Assembly: GCF_025966695.1 (NCBI RefSeq)
Contig: NZ_JAOEIY010000002.1
Location: 372,001 to 436,000 of the forward strand
Direction: 5' to 3'
DNA length: 64,000 nucleotides
From: Stutzerimonas sp. S1
Lineage (GTDB): Bacteria; Pseudomonadota; Gammaproteobacteria; Pseudomonadales; Pseudomonadaceae
The notes under the pieces are model-generated. The model searched no databases. It had not been told where the DNA came from and saw nothing but the letters and a program-made list of their open reading frames with translations. The position numbers and the translations under genes were made by a program. Positions 49,566 to 58,608 of this stretch are shown piece after piece (within the stretch, counting starts at the first letter, position 1; each line of letters opens with the position of its first letter).

Positions 49566-50186
49566 TTACCTCACCAGCGGCTTGCGCGCCACCAGGTCGA
49601 TCAGTGCAGACATTCCGCGATGGCGGGTGCCCTCCTCGATATGCGCGTCATACTCGGCCAGATGCAGGACCTCCAGCCCGGCGAAGGCCTCACGCAGTAG
49701 CCCGGCCGTATAGAGGTGACTCGGATCCTGCGGGCCGCCGGTGCCGTATTGCAGTTGCTCGAGCCGATAACCTTCGAGCAGCAGTAGTCCCCCTGGCTTC
49801 AGTGCGCGCTGCATGTTGGCGAACATCTGCGCACGAGCATCCGGACCGGCGAACTGGATGAAGATCGCGACGATGGCGTCAAAACGCTCGCTTCCCCAGT
49901 GCCAACTCAGCACGTCAGCACATTCATGGGTGAGGTTCACGCCGCGCTCTGCCGCCAGCAGACGTGACTTCTCGATTGCGCGTGGTGCGGCCTCCACCGC
50001 CAGCACATCGAGTCCCTGCTGTGCCAGCCAGACACCATTGCGGCCCTCGCCATCAGCCACCGACAGGACCTTCATCCCAGGCGTGAAACGTTTCACCTGG
50101 CTGGCTAGAAAGGCGTTGGGCTCCTTGCCGAACAGGTAATCATCCTCTTTGAAACGCTCATTCCATTGCTCGATCTGCGGATCCAT
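49566..50186 (-). CDS. Class I SAM-dependent methyltransferase, TehB-like
   Basis: 206 aa. SAM-binding motif I VLSVADGEGRNGVWLAQQG, motif II EAAPRAIEKS, motif post-I LKPGGLLLLEGY. The N-terminus MDPQIEQWNERFKEDDYLFGKEPNAFLAS is of the TehB/thiopurine methyltransferase class. Its product methylates chalcogenide or small thiols in the family. It converges with the cytochrome b gene and has its own copy of the CsoR-type site 45 bp before its start, so it is probably coregulated. Together with the SLAC1 gene it forms a TehA/TehB-like pair. Confidence 0.88.
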   Translation of the reverse strand: MDPQIEQWNERFKEDDYLFGKEPNAFLASQVKRFTPGMKVLSVADGEGRNGVWLAQQGLDVLAVEAAPRAIEKSRLLAAERGVNLTHECADVLSWHWGSERFDAIVAIFIQFAGPDARAQMFANMQRALKPGGLLLLEGYRLEQLQYGTGGPQDPSHLYTAGLLREAFAGLEVLHLAEYDAHIEEGTRHRGMSALIDLVARKPLVR

Positions 50187-50230
50187 CAGGCTCTCCGAAA
50201 CTGTTCATGGCGAAGACAATGGGAGGCAAT

Positions 50231-50246
50231 ATACCCCCTGGCGTAT
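50231..50246. promoter_or_regulatory. CsoR/CstR-type operator (site 2), imperfect
   Basis: ATACCCCCTGGCGTAT, with T before and T after, is 15 of 18 positions identical to site 1 (42865-42890) over the core. It lies 45 bp upstream of the methyltransferase start, on its promoter side. Confidence 0.65.
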
Positions 50247-50367
50247 TAAGACAGGCAAGCCGCGTAGCGGTATTCGAGGCCGACCGCAGGAGTTTGCCGC
50301 CGGCAGTCGCCCGCTTGTCGAAGCAGGGCATTTACGTGAGTGTTCGCGCATCGCCTACGCAGACGGG

Positions 50368-50628
50368 TCAGCTGTTGGCGCCCTCCTCCAGGCGCTTGTG
50401 CAGATAGGCGACGACCGCATCGAGACTGATCAGCAGCTGATAATCGGCCTCCGGAATGTTCACGCCGAGACGCTGATGCAGCGCGGAGATGTACCGCAAC
50501 CAATCCATCGAGTCGAGATCCACTTCATCACGCAGCAGGCGGTCGGGACGCAAACTTTCCACCTCGACTTCCGGGGCGATGCGTTGCAGGGCATCCAGTG
50601 CTTCGCGGCGTATCTGAGCTTCGTCCAT
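50368..50628 (-). CDS. Acyl carrier protein
   Basis: 86 aa, acidic, with the phosphopantetheine site S40 in VDLDSMDWLRYI. An ATG at 50634 is out-ranked by 50628, because GGGAG sits flush against the first but 6-7 nt before the second. Being the last gene of an acs-pdhA-pdhB-pdhC operon is unusual; its acyl group and partner are unknown. It starts 12 nt after the E2 stop. Confidence 0.9.
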   Translation of the reverse strand: MDEAQIRREALDALQRIAPEVEVESLRPDRLLRDEVDLDSMDWLRYISALHQRLGVNIPEADYQLLISLDAVVAYLHKRLEEGANS

Positions 50629-50640
50629 CTTCATCTCCCG

Positions 50641-51789
50641 TCACAAACTCTCCGGACTTTGCAGCAAACGGCGGACTTCCGCGAGGAATCGCGCACCGTA
50701 ATGGCCGTCGCTGACGCGGTGATCTGCAGCCAGGCTCAGCACCACGGTCGGCATCACGCAGAGTTCGCCGGCTTCCACCCACGGCCGTTCGACAATCCGT
50801 CCGACACCGACCAGCGCAACCTGCGGTGGGTAGATCACGCCAAACACGCTATCGACGCCCTGCTCGCCCAACTGAGTGACGGTCAGAGTGGCATCGCTCA
50901 TTTCCGAGCTGCGCAATGATCCGCTGCGAGCGCGCTGGACCAGATCGCTAAGCTCCGTCATCAGTTGTGGCAACGGCTTGTCCGCGACATCGTGCAACGC
51001 CGGCGCGATCAGCCCGCCCTGGCGCAGGGCGATCGCGACACCGAGGTGGATGCCTTTGGCGGGTTGGAAGGTATTGTCCTGCCAGTAGCCGTTGAGCTGC
51101 GGATACTCACGCAACGCCAACGCCACGGCCTTGAGCAGCAGCACGCTGGCGAGCAGCCGCTGCTCCGGAGTGCGCTCGGCGTTGTATGCGTGGAGCCACC
51201 GGGAGGCGGCCCCGAAGGCCACGGTTTCGCTCAGGTAGTAGTGGGGAATCTCCCGCTTGGAGCGGCTCATGGCGGCGGCGATGGCCTGGCGCATCGCCGC
51301 GTTGCGATCCTGGGAAGTGGCCTTCGGCAGTCCAGCCTCCACGTCCTCCAGGGTGATCGTGCCCTGTGGGCCGCTGCCAGTCAGCTGCGCCGGATCGAGG
51401 CCAAGTTCAGCGGCGCGCTTGCGTGCCGCCGGAGAGATGCGTGGTCGTGTCGGGCTGACCCCCGGCGCAGTTGGTGCAGTCCCTGCTGGCTGTTCTGCCG
51501 GCAGCGCAGCACGCGCCGCGGCGCTCTGGGCCATTGCGGCTTCGCGGGATTCGCCGGCTTCAAGCAGCGTCGCGATGGCTGTGCCGACCGGGATCTTGCA
51601 ACCAGGCTCGATCAGCAGCTCCAGAACCTCGCCGGTCTGCCAGCATTCGACGTCCACTGCCGCCTTGGAGGTATCGACCACCGCGATCACCTCGCCGCGC
51701 TCGATGCGCTCGCCAGGTTTCACCTTCCATTCCAGCAAGGTGCCTTCGTCCATGTCTGCGCCAAGCGATGGCAGTTTGAAAACGATCAT
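50641..51789 (-). CDS. Dihydrolipoamide acyltransferase (E2) of a 2-oxo acid dehydrogenase complex
   Basis: 382 aa: lipoyl domain (1-78, lipoylated K42 in DTSKAAVD), Ala/Pro linker, E1/E3-binding domain (about 116-152, RISPAARKRAAELGLDPAQ), catalytic domain with the DHRVSDG motif (H357). One lipoyl domain and short linker, unlike the multi-lipoyl AceF. Transfers the acyl group to CoA. The partners E1 alpha and beta are upstream; no E3 gene is present, so a housekeeping E3 must serve. The substrate (pyruvate, acetoin or branched-chain) is not settled by sequence. Confidence 0.93.
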   Translation of the reverse strand: MIVFKLPSLGADMDEGTLLEWKVKPGERIERGEVIAVVDTSKAAVDVECWQTGEVLELLIEPGCKIPVGTAIATLLEAGESREAAMAQSAAARAALPAEQPAGTAPTAPGVSPTRPRISPAARKRAAELGLDPAQLTGSGPQGTITLEDVEAGLPKATSQDRNAAMRQAIAAAMSRSKREIPHYYLSETVAFGAASRWLHAYNAERTPEQRLLASVLLLKAVALALREYPQLNGYWQDNTFQPAKGIHLGVAIALRQGGLIAPALHDVADKPLPQLMTELSDLVQRARSGSLRSSEMSDATLTVTQLGEQGVDSVFGVIYPPQVALVGVGRIVERPWVEAGELCVMPTVVLSLAADHRVSDGHYGARFLAEVRRLLQSPESL

Positions 51790-51814
51790 TCACACCTCGT
51801 CGTCGATTCCAACA

Positions 51815-52789
51815 TTACTGACAAAGCTTGCGCGCCGCCGCGATGATGGTCGGCACCTGTGGCAGCGCCGCGTCCTCCAGGTGCTTGGCATAGGGAATGG
51901 GCACCTCCGCGCTGCACACGCGTGCTGGCGGTGCGTCGAGCTCGAAGAAGCCTTGCTCGATGATGCGCGTGATGATCTCGGCTGCCAGACTGCCGCTGCA
52001 CCAGCCTTCGTCGACCACCAGCGCGCGACGGGTCTTGCGTACCGACTCCAGAATGGTCGCGTCGTCCAACGGGCGCAGCACGCGCAGGTCGATGACCTCC
52101 GCGGCCACGCCCTCCTCCGCCAGCTGCTGCGCTGCCTGCAGTGCTTTGTGCAAAGTGCCGCCGTAGGCGATCAAGGTCAGATCGCTGCCCTCCCGACGCA
52201 CGCGGGCAGAGCGAATGTCCACCGTCGGCGCCCTGTCCAGCTCATCTTCCAGGTTGTACAGCTGGGCGTGTTCGAAGATCAGCACCGGGTCCGGGTTTTG
52301 CAGCGCCGGCCAGAGCATGCCGCGGGCATCCTCGACGGTGGCCGGCGCCAGAATCTTCAAGCCCGGGATATGCGCGAACCAGCCCTCCAGGCTGTGAGAA
52401 TGTTGCGCCGCCAGTTGGCGGCCAGCGCCGGTAGCCATGCGCAGCACCAGAGGCACGGAAAACTGCCCACCGGACATGTGGCGCAGCGTCGCCGCGGTAT
52501 TGATCAGCGGGTCAAGGGCCAACAGGGCAAAATTCACCGTCATGACTTCGACGATCGGGCGCATGCCGCCGAGCGCCGCGCCAATACCGGCTCCCACGAA
52601 AGCCAGTTCGGACAAGGGCGTGTCACGTATGCGCTCACCGCTGAACTCTTCCAACAAGCCCTTGGAGACCGCATAGGTTCCGCCGTAGCGGCCGACGTCC
52701 TCGCCCATCAGGAACACCCGTTCGTCACGCTGCAACGCTTCGCGCAGGGCTTCACGCAGCGCCTCCCGGTAGGTGATACGGGGACTCAT
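51815..52789 (-). CDS. 2-oxo acid dehydrogenase E1 component, beta subunit
   Basis: 324 aa with transketolase-type signatures: [60 protein letters not shown] and C-terminal [29 protein letters not shown]. Forms the TPP-binding heterotetramer with E1 alpha. ATG 52789 overlaps the E1 alpha stop (ATGA). E2 follows after 25 bp. Confidence 0.94.
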   Translation of the reverse strand: MSPRITYREALREALREALQRDERVFLMGEDVGRYGGTYAVSKGLLEEFSGERIRDTPLSELAFVGAGIGAALGGMRPIVEVMTVNFALLALDPLINTAATLRHMSGGQFSVPLVLRMATGAGRQLAAQHSHSLEGWFAHIPGLKILAPATVEDARGMLWPALQNPDPVLIFEHAQLYNLEDELDRAPTVDIRSARVRREGSDLTLIAYGGTLHKALQAAQQLAEEGVAAEVIDLRVLRPLDDATILESVRKTRRALVVDEGWCSGSLAAEIITRIIEQGFFELDAPPARVCSAEVPIPYAKHLEDAALPQVPTIIAAARKLCQ

Positions 52790-53778
52790 GGCTGCACCTC
52801 CGGCGTGTAGACATCCATGCAAAGGTTCTCCGTCGGCTCAAGGGTGCCACCTTCGGCATAAGCGACTGCCGCTTCCACCTCGTTCTTCACCGCTGCGGCA
52901 ATTTCGAGGAAGCCCTGCTCATCGAGCAGCCCCAATGCCTTGAGCCGGGCGCTATAGGTATGGATCGGACCGCGCTCCTTCCACTTTTCCACTTCCGCCT
53001 TGTCGCGATATAGCTCCGGATCGAACATCGAATGAGCACGGAAACGGTAGGTCTGGAACTCGAGAAAGTACGGTCCCTGGCCGCTGCGAACATGCTCTAC
53101 CGCCGCGCGGGTGGCCTCGTGTACGGCGACCACATCCATGCCATCCACGGCGCTGGCAGACACGCGATAGGCTGCGGCCTTGGCGCAGAGATCGGTTTGC
53201 GATTGCGAGCGCGCCAGCGCGGTGCCCATGGCGTAGAGGTTGTTCTCGCAGCAGAACAGCACGGGTAGTTTCCACAGCGCCGCCAAGTTCATCGATTCGT
53301 GAAACGCACCTTCGGCCATCGCGCCTTCGCCGAAGAAACACACACTGATGCGCCTACCCTTCTGCATGCGTTCGGCCAGGGCGAGGCCAACAGCCAACGG
53401 CAGGCCACCGCCCACGATTGCGTTACCACCGAAGAAGCGTGTCGTCGCATCGAACAGGTGCATGGAGCCGCCGCGCCCGTGCGAGCAGCCCTCCTGCCGG
53501 CCATACATCTCGGCCATGATCGCGTTCATCGGCACGCCCTGAATCAGCGCATGGCCATGCTCGCGATAGGTCGCAATCACCGCATCGTCCGCGGCCAGGG
53601 CATGCAGCGCCCCCACCGCCACGGCTTCCTCGCCGATGTACAGGTGCAGGAAACCGCGGATCTTGCCTTCGCCGTACAGCTCGGCAGCACGCTCCTCCAT
53701 CCGGCGGATGCGCAGCATGTCGCGCAACAGCGTCAGGGCGAACTCCTGTGGGTACGGTACAGACGCTGGCGTGGTCAT
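52786..53778 (-). CDS. 2-oxo acid dehydrogenase E1 component, alpha subunit
   Basis: 330 aa. TPP/Mg motif [34 protein letters not shown], and [42 protein letters not shown]. The tail [27 protein letters not shown] matches pyruvate or acetoin E1 alpha. The RAHSMFDPE region is a phosphorylation-loop equivalent in mammalian E1. Its start overlaps the acs stop (ATGA). Confidence 0.94.
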   Translation of the reverse strand: MTTPASVPYPQEFALTLLRDMLRIRRMEERAAELYGEGKIRGFLHLYIGEEAVAVGALHALAADDAVIATYREHGHALIQGVPMNAIMAEMYGRQEGCSHGRGGSMHLFDATTRFFGGNAIVGGGLPLAVGLALAERMQKGRRISVCFFGEGAMAEGAFHESMNLAALWKLPVLFCCENNLYAMGTALARSQSQTDLCAKAAAYRVSASAVDGMDVVAVHEATRAAVEHVRSGQGPYFLEFQTYRFRAHSMFDPELYRDKAEVEKWKERGPIHTYSARLKALGLLDEQGFLEIAAAVKNEVEAAVAYAEGGTLEPTENLCMDVYTPEVQP

Positions 53779-55535
53779 AACGGGTTCTCCAGCGTCGAGG
53801 TGTCTCCTTCCGGCAACCCCAGCTCACGGGCCTTGAGCAACCGGCGCATCAGCTTGCCGCTACGCGTGCGTGGCAGGCTGGCGAGAAACTCCAGCTCTTT
53901 CGGAGCCACGGCGGCGCCCAGGCGCTTGCGCGCATGGCCGATCAGCTCGTCATGCAGCGCCTCGCTGGCCTCGCGTCCGCGTTTCAGCGAGACGAACGCC
54001 TTGACTGTCTCGCCCAGCAACGGGTCGGGTTTGCCGATCACTGCCGCCTCAGCCACGGCGGAATGCTCCATCAGCGTGCTCTCCACCTCGAAGGGGCCGA
54101 TCAGGTGACCGGCAGACTTGATCACATCGTCGCTACGACCGATGAACCAGTAGTAACCATCGGCGTCGCGGCGCGCGAGATCGCCGCTCAGGTACCAGTC
54201 GCCGACGAAGCAGCGGCGGTAGCGCTCCTCCTGACCGAGGTAGGTACGGAACATGCCGGGCCAGGGTTGCTTCAGCGCCAGCTCCCCGACCTGCTCGTCG
54301 TCCAGCAGCGTCAGGCTGCCGTCTTCGCCATGCTGGACGATGGCCGCTTCCACACCTGGCAGCGGCTTGCCCATCGAGCCCGGCTTGATCGGCATGACCG
54401 GAATGTTGGCGATCATGATTCCGCCTGTTTCGGTCTGCCACCAGTTGTCATGGATCGGCAGTCCGAGCACTTCCTTGCCCCACCAGACGGCCTCGGGATT
54501 GAGCGGTTCGCCGACGCTGGCGACGAACCGCAACTGGGGGTGGAAATGTCGGCGCGCCAGCTCCGGCCCCGCCTTCATCAGCATGCGAATGGCCGTCGGC
54601 GCGGTGTACCAGACGGTGATCCGCTCCTTCTCCAGGATGCCGTACCAGCGCTCGGCGTCGAAGTCGCCGCAATCGACCACACTGGTCACGCCCAACAGCA
54701 GCGGCGCAAGGATGCCGTAGGAGGTGCCGGTGACCCAGCCGGGATCTGCGCTGCACCAGTAGATATCGTCCGGATGCAGGTCCAGGGCGTACTTGCCGGT
54801 GATGTAATGGGTCAGCGCCGCTCCGTGCACGTGCAGCGCACCTTTTGGTGTGCCGGTGGTGCCGCTGGTGAAGTGCAGCAGCGACGGCGTGTCAGCGGTG
54901 GTCGCTGCGATTGCGAAGTCCTCACTCGCGGCAGCCAGCAGATCGCCGAGATCCAGCGTGCCGTCGAGCCGAGCGTGACCGCCAGTCTCGTCATACAGCA
55001 ACACGTGCTTGAGCAATGGCAGCTTGTCACGCAGACCGGCGACCTTCTTGCGATACAGCGCCTCGCTGGTCAGCAGCACGCTGCACTCGCCGAGGCGCAG
55101 ACGGGTTTCCAGCGGTTCCGGGCCGAACGCGGAGAACAGCGGCGATACCACGCAGCCATTCTTCAAGCCACCCAGCACGCCGAGATAGAGCTCGAGGCCC
55201 CGGTTGCACAGCACGAACAGACGCTCCCCCGGCGCAACACCAAGCTGTTTGAGCACATTGGCGAAGCGATTGGTCTGCCGGCTGAGCTGTAGATAGCTCA
55301 GCTCGCGACGACTGCCGTTGCGTTCGAGAAAACGTAGCGCGGGATGCTGGGCGCGCGGGCCAGCGGCATGCCGATCCACTGCCTCGTGGGCAAGATTCAG
55401 TCCCCCGCCTGGCAGTCCGCTCAGGGCGCTGGCTGCCGCCTGCCAGGTGAACCGGGCCTCGGCGAACGCGCTGTCGGGCCAGTTGGGCGCGACCGGTAGA
55501 TCCTTTGCTGTCTTTTCGATGATGGCCGAGCGCAT
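53775..55535 (-). CDS. Acetate/acyl-CoA synthetase (AMP-forming)
   Basis: 586 aa ANL enzyme: P-loop [29 protein letters not shown], and catalytic Lys in [14 protein letters not shown] near residue 560. It activates acetate or a short acyl acid to acyl-CoA via acyl-AMP. Start 55535 is preferred over 55568 because AGGA lies about 9 nt upstream only of the former. First gene of the operon that continues into E1 alpha, E1 beta, E2 and ACP; preceded by the FNR box at 55650. Confidence 0.9.
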   Translation of the reverse strand: MRSAIIEKTAKDLPVAPNWPDSAFAEARFTWQAAASALSGLPGGGLNLAHEAVDRHAAGPRAQHPALRFLERNGSRRELSYLQLSRQTNRFANVLKQLGVAPGERLFVLCNRGLELYLGVLGGLKNGCVVSPLFSAFGPEPLETRLRLGECSVLLTSEALYRKKVAGLRDKLPLLKHVLLYDETGGHARLDGTLDLGDLLAAASEDFAIAATTADTPSLLHFTSGTTGTPKGALHVHGAALTHYITGKYALDLHPDDIYWCSADPGWVTGTSYGILAPLLLGVTSVVDCGDFDAERWYGILEKERITVWYTAPTAIRMLMKAGPELARRHFHPQLRFVASVGEPLNPEAVWWGKEVLGLPIHDNWWQTETGGIMIANIPVMPIKPGSMGKPLPGVEAAIVQHGEDGSLTLLDDEQVGELALKQPWPGMFRTYLGQEERYRRCFVGDWYLSGDLARRDADGYYWFIGRSDDVIKSAGHLIGPFEVESTLMEHSAVAEAAVIGKPDPLLGETVKAFVSLKRGREASEALHDELIGHARKRLGAAVAPKELEFLASLPRTRSGKLMRRLLKARELGLPEGDTSTLENPL

Positions 55536-55649
55536 ATCGCGGTTTCCTGGCAGGTCGGTGATCGGCATGACGCGCAGAAGCCGTGCAGAAGCGAAGTGGC
55601 ATTCGCGCGAAGCTTGGCACTGAGGCTAGATGCGAATCGGCAAAACGGC

Positions 55650-55663
55650 TTGATCAGCATCAA
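55650..55663. promoter_or_regulatory. FNR/ANR box, perfect palindrome TTGAT-N4-ATCAA
   Basis: TTGATCAGCATCAA sits midway between the divergent acs (start 55535) and hsp20 (start 55782) genes, about 115-119 bp from each, so it could serve both operons. It matches the FNR/ANR consensus exactly. Confidence 0.88.
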
Positions 55664-55781
55664 CGAACTATTTTCCAGCGGCACCGCCATCGTGCCGCCG
55701 ACATGATCCGAATCAAACCCGGCGGAGCATTCCGGTCGCAGTATCGTTTGCGTCTCCACTATCCCCAGGGAGGGACTAGCG

Positions 55782-56324
55782 ATGGCCAATACCGACCAGC
55801 AAGTGTCGAAAGGCACCGATAATCCGCACAAGAAGTCTGATAAAGCCGAGTCCTGGAACCCACTGGACAGTCTGCGCCGGCAGGCCGACCGGCTATTCGA
55901 CGAGTTCGGTCACGGCAGACCGCACCTGCCCTTCTTTCGCCGCCCCAGCCAGGTCGAGTCGCTTCTGCAGTCGCACACGCTGCCGGCGACCATGCCGGCG
56001 GTGGACATCACCGAGAAGGATCAACTGTTCGAAGTGACCGTCGAGGTCCCCGGGATGGAAGAGCAGGACATACGGGTCAAGGTCGTTAACGGCGCTCTGG
56101 AGATCAGTGGAGAGAAAACCGAAGCTCGCGAGGAAAAGAACAAGGACTACTACATTGCCGAACGCCATTACGGTTCGTTCAAACGGAGCTTCAACCTGCC
56201 GGAGAACATCGATGTCGAGGGCATCGAAGCGCATTTCGGCAGCCATGGCGTGCTGACCATTACCCTACCCAAGACTGCCGTACCCGCGCGGCCGGAAAGG
56301 CAGATTCCGATCTCTCCCGCCTGA
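55782..56324 (+). CDS. Hsp20/alpha-crystallin family small heat-shock protein
   Basis: 180 aa. Alpha-crystallin domain about 70-165: PAVDITEKDQLFEVTVEVPGMEEQDIRVKV, GALEISGEKTE, and SFKRSFNLPENIDVEGIEAHFGSHGVLTITLPKT (the GVLTI motif of bacterial sHSPs). The N-terminal arm is long and charged. An ATP-independent holdase for unfolded proteins. Strong GGGAGGG precedes ATG 55782. Divergent to acs, downstream of the FNR box. Confidence 0.95.
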   Translation: MANTDQQVSKGTDNPHKKSDKAESWNPLDSLRRQADRLFDEFGHGRPHLPFFRRPSQVESLLQSHTLPATMPAVDITEKDQLFEVTVEVPGMEEQDIRVKVVNGALEISGEKTEAREEKNKDYYIAERHYGSFKRSFNLPENIDVEGIEAHFGSHGVLTITLPKTAVPARPERQIPISPA

Positions 56325-56465
56325 TGTCTGACCTGCCCGCCACGCGCTGCGCAAGGCTGTCTAGACTCCAGGACAGGCTGGCAGAGGGTCGGACGGATGC
56401 CTAGGGTAACGCGCGGCGCGCGTGGGTCTGTGGGCGAGGCAGTGGCAAACGCTTGCGGTGAGTCG

Positions 56466-57539
56466 ATGACTGTTCAGCAGGAGGTCATCGACTTTCTCGC
56501 GTGCCCGGAAAGCTACGGTGCGCCGGGCACTGCGGTGGAAATCATCGAAACCCACGGCTCGCTGATCTTTCTGCACGATGAACGGGCGTACAAGCTCAAG
56601 CGCGCGATCGCCTATGCCGCGCTGGATTTCCTCACGCTCGACAAGCGCGAGCGTGCCTGCCATGCCGAGTTGCGGCTCAACCGTCGTACCGCGCCAGGCA
56701 TCTACCTGGAAGTGCGCTCGATCACCCGTCGAAGCGACGGCCGGCTGGCATTCGATGGTGCAGGCGAGGTGCTCGACTGGGTAGTGGTCATGCGTCGCTT
56801 CCCACAGACGGCGCTGTTCGAACATATGGCCCTGACCGGTCAGCTCACGCCAACGCTGATTCAGACGCTGGGCGCTGAAATCGCACGTTTCCACGCCTTT
56901 GCGGAAGTCACACCGGAGTTTGGTGGCAGTGCAGGTATCCGTTGGGCGATCGAGAGCAATCATCAGGAGATGTCTCGCTACCCGCAACTGCTAGACGGCG
57001 AAACCGTCCAGGCGTTGTATCGCGATCAGCTGGCGCTGCTCGAACGGCAGGCGCCGACGCTCGAGCAGCGCCGCAACAGCGGCCGTGTGCGGCGCTGTCA
57101 TGGCGACATGCGGCTGGCCAATATCTGCCTGTTCGAAGGTCGACCAACGTTGTTCGATGGCATTGAGTTCAGCGATCGGATCGCCTGTATCGATGTGCTC
57201 TACGACCTCGCCTTCGTGCTGATGGATCTGCAGCATCACCACCTTGGGGCACTGGTGCCATTGTTGCTGCGGGCGTATCTGGAGAGCGGTGACGAATCAC
57301 CGGACTGCCTGCCGCTGCCGCTGCCGCTGTTTCTCTCAGTCCGCGCAGCGACCCGCTGCTTCACATTGGCCGGAAGCGCTCTGCGGCAGAGTACGCCACG
57401 CGCCAGACAAGAAAAGACCGCGCAGGCCCAGGCCCTGCTGCGCCAATCACGCATCTATCTGCTGGATCACCAGGCTCTCGGCCTGGACTTCCCGCAGTTA
57501 TCGCAAACCAGCCCCCTTTCGACCAGGAGTCAGCCATGA
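56466..57539 (+). CDS. Aminoglycoside phosphotransferase-like kinase domain protein (COG2187)
   Basis: 357 aa. N-terminal VEIIETHGSLIFLHDERAYKLKRAIAY and the kinase/phosphotransferase core CHGDMRLANICLFEGRPTLFDGIEFSDRIACIDVLYDLAFVLMDL, with the HGD and FDGIEF metal-binding motifs. COG2187 proteins of this type are found in stress clusters; substrate unknown. Many members have an extra C-terminal P-loop kinase domain, absent here. ATG 56466 is preferred to 56397 because the family N-terminus begins there. Its stop overlaps the PRPP synthetase start (ATGA). Confidence 0.85.
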   Translation: MTVQQEVIDFLACPESYGAPGTAVEIIETHGSLIFLHDERAYKLKRAIAYAALDFLTLDKRERACHAELRLNRRTAPGIYLEVRSITRRSDGRLAFDGAGEVLDWVVVMRRFPQTALFEHMALTGQLTPTLIQTLGAEIARFHAFAEVTPEFGGSAGIRWAIESNHQEMSRYPQLLDGETVQALYRDQLALLERQAPTLEQRRNSGRVRRCHGDMRLANICLFEGRPTLFDGIEFSDRIACIDVLYDLAFVLMDLQHHHLGALVPLLLRAYLESGDESPDCLPLPLPLFLSVRAATRCFTLAGSALRQSTPRARQEKTAQAQALLRQSRIYLLDHQALGLDFPQLSQTSPLSTRSQP

Positions 57540-58489
57540 CCACCCGTTCCCCGCTGCTGTTCGCCCTGCATGGCACCAAGGACTACGCCGCCCGCGTGGC
57601 CCGGGACATGGGGCTCGAGCTGGCCGAGCACGAAGAGCGCCTCTTCGAGGATGGCGAGCACAAGACCCGCGCGCTGACGCCGGTCGACGCGCGCAGTGTG
57701 GTGGTTTTCCATGCACTGTATGGCGACGACGAGCGCAGCGTGAACGATAAGCTCTGTCGCCTGCTGTTCTTCTGCGGCGCACTCAAGGATGCCGGCGCAC
57801 GCCATGTGCAGGTGGTGGCGCCGTATCTGTGCTACGCCCGCAAGGAGCGCCGCACCCAGTACCAGGACCCGATCATCACCCGCTACGTCGCAGCACTGTT
57901 CGAGGCGTGCCAGGTGGATCGTCTGACGACGCTCGAAGTGCATAACGTAGCTGCCTTCGATAACGCGTTCCGCATTCCGACCCGCCATATCGAGAGCGCC
58001 GAGCTGTTTGCCGAGCATTTCGCACCACTGGCGGCTGAGGCCGAACTGGTCGCCGTTTCGCCGGATGCGGGTGGTGCCAAGCGCGCCGAATCATTCCGTC
58101 GCGCCCTGGAGCGGCGTACTGGACGCGCCGTTACCAGCGCCTACATGGAGAAATACCGGAGCAACGACATCGTCACCGGAGCGATGTTGGTCGGTGAGGT
58201 CAGCGGTCGGATCGCGGTAATCGTCGACGATCTGATCAGCACCGGCGGTACGCTACTGCGCGCAGGTCAGGCTTGCCGCAACGCCGGAGCGCAGCAAGTC
58301 TACGCTGCTGCTACGCATGGGCTGTTCACCGCCGGGGCCGACCTGCTGAACAGTCCGGTTTTCGAGCGGGTCGTCATCACCGACACGGTTCCGCCGTTCC
58401 GCCTGGAGGCTGACCTGGCAAGTCGCCGATTGGAGATTCTCGACACCAGCAAGACGGTCGCCGCTGCCCTGATGGCTGAATACGCCTGA
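57536..58489 (+). CDS. Divergent ribose-phosphate pyrophosphokinase (PRPP synthetase)
   Basis: 317 aa. YLCYARKERRTQYQDPIITRYVAALFE and VIVDDLISTGGTLLRAG (PRPP-binding loop), with MEKYRSNDIVTGAMLVGEV. Chain length is normal but the sequence diverges from housekeeping Prs: the Arg-rich catalytic flexible loop region has other residues. Such second Prs genes sit in low-oxygen stress clusters. ATGA overlap with the upstream kinase gene. Confidence 0.9.
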   Translation: MTTRSPLLFALHGTKDYAARVARDMGLELAEHEERLFEDGEHKTRALTPVDARSVVVFHALYGDDERSVNDKLCRLLFFCGALKDAGARHVQVVAPYLCYARKERRTQYQDPIITRYVAALFEACQVDRLTTLEVHNVAAFDNAFRIPTRHIESAELFAEHFAPLAAEAELVAVSPDAGGAKRAESFRRALERRTGRAVTSAYMEKYRSNDIVTGAMLVGEVSGRIAVIVDDLISTGGTLLRAGQACRNAGAQQVYAAATHGLFTAGADLLNSPVFERVVITDTVPPFRLEADLASRRLEILDTSKTVAAALMAEYA

Positions 58490-58608
58490 AGCGCTCGGAC
58501 GGTCCCGACTCCATAGCAAAACCCGGCTTGCGCAGGCTTGCCGCCAGTTTCCCGACTACAGTCATGACAAGAGCCAGCGGAATGCCACTCATGATTAGGA
58601 GTCTTGCC

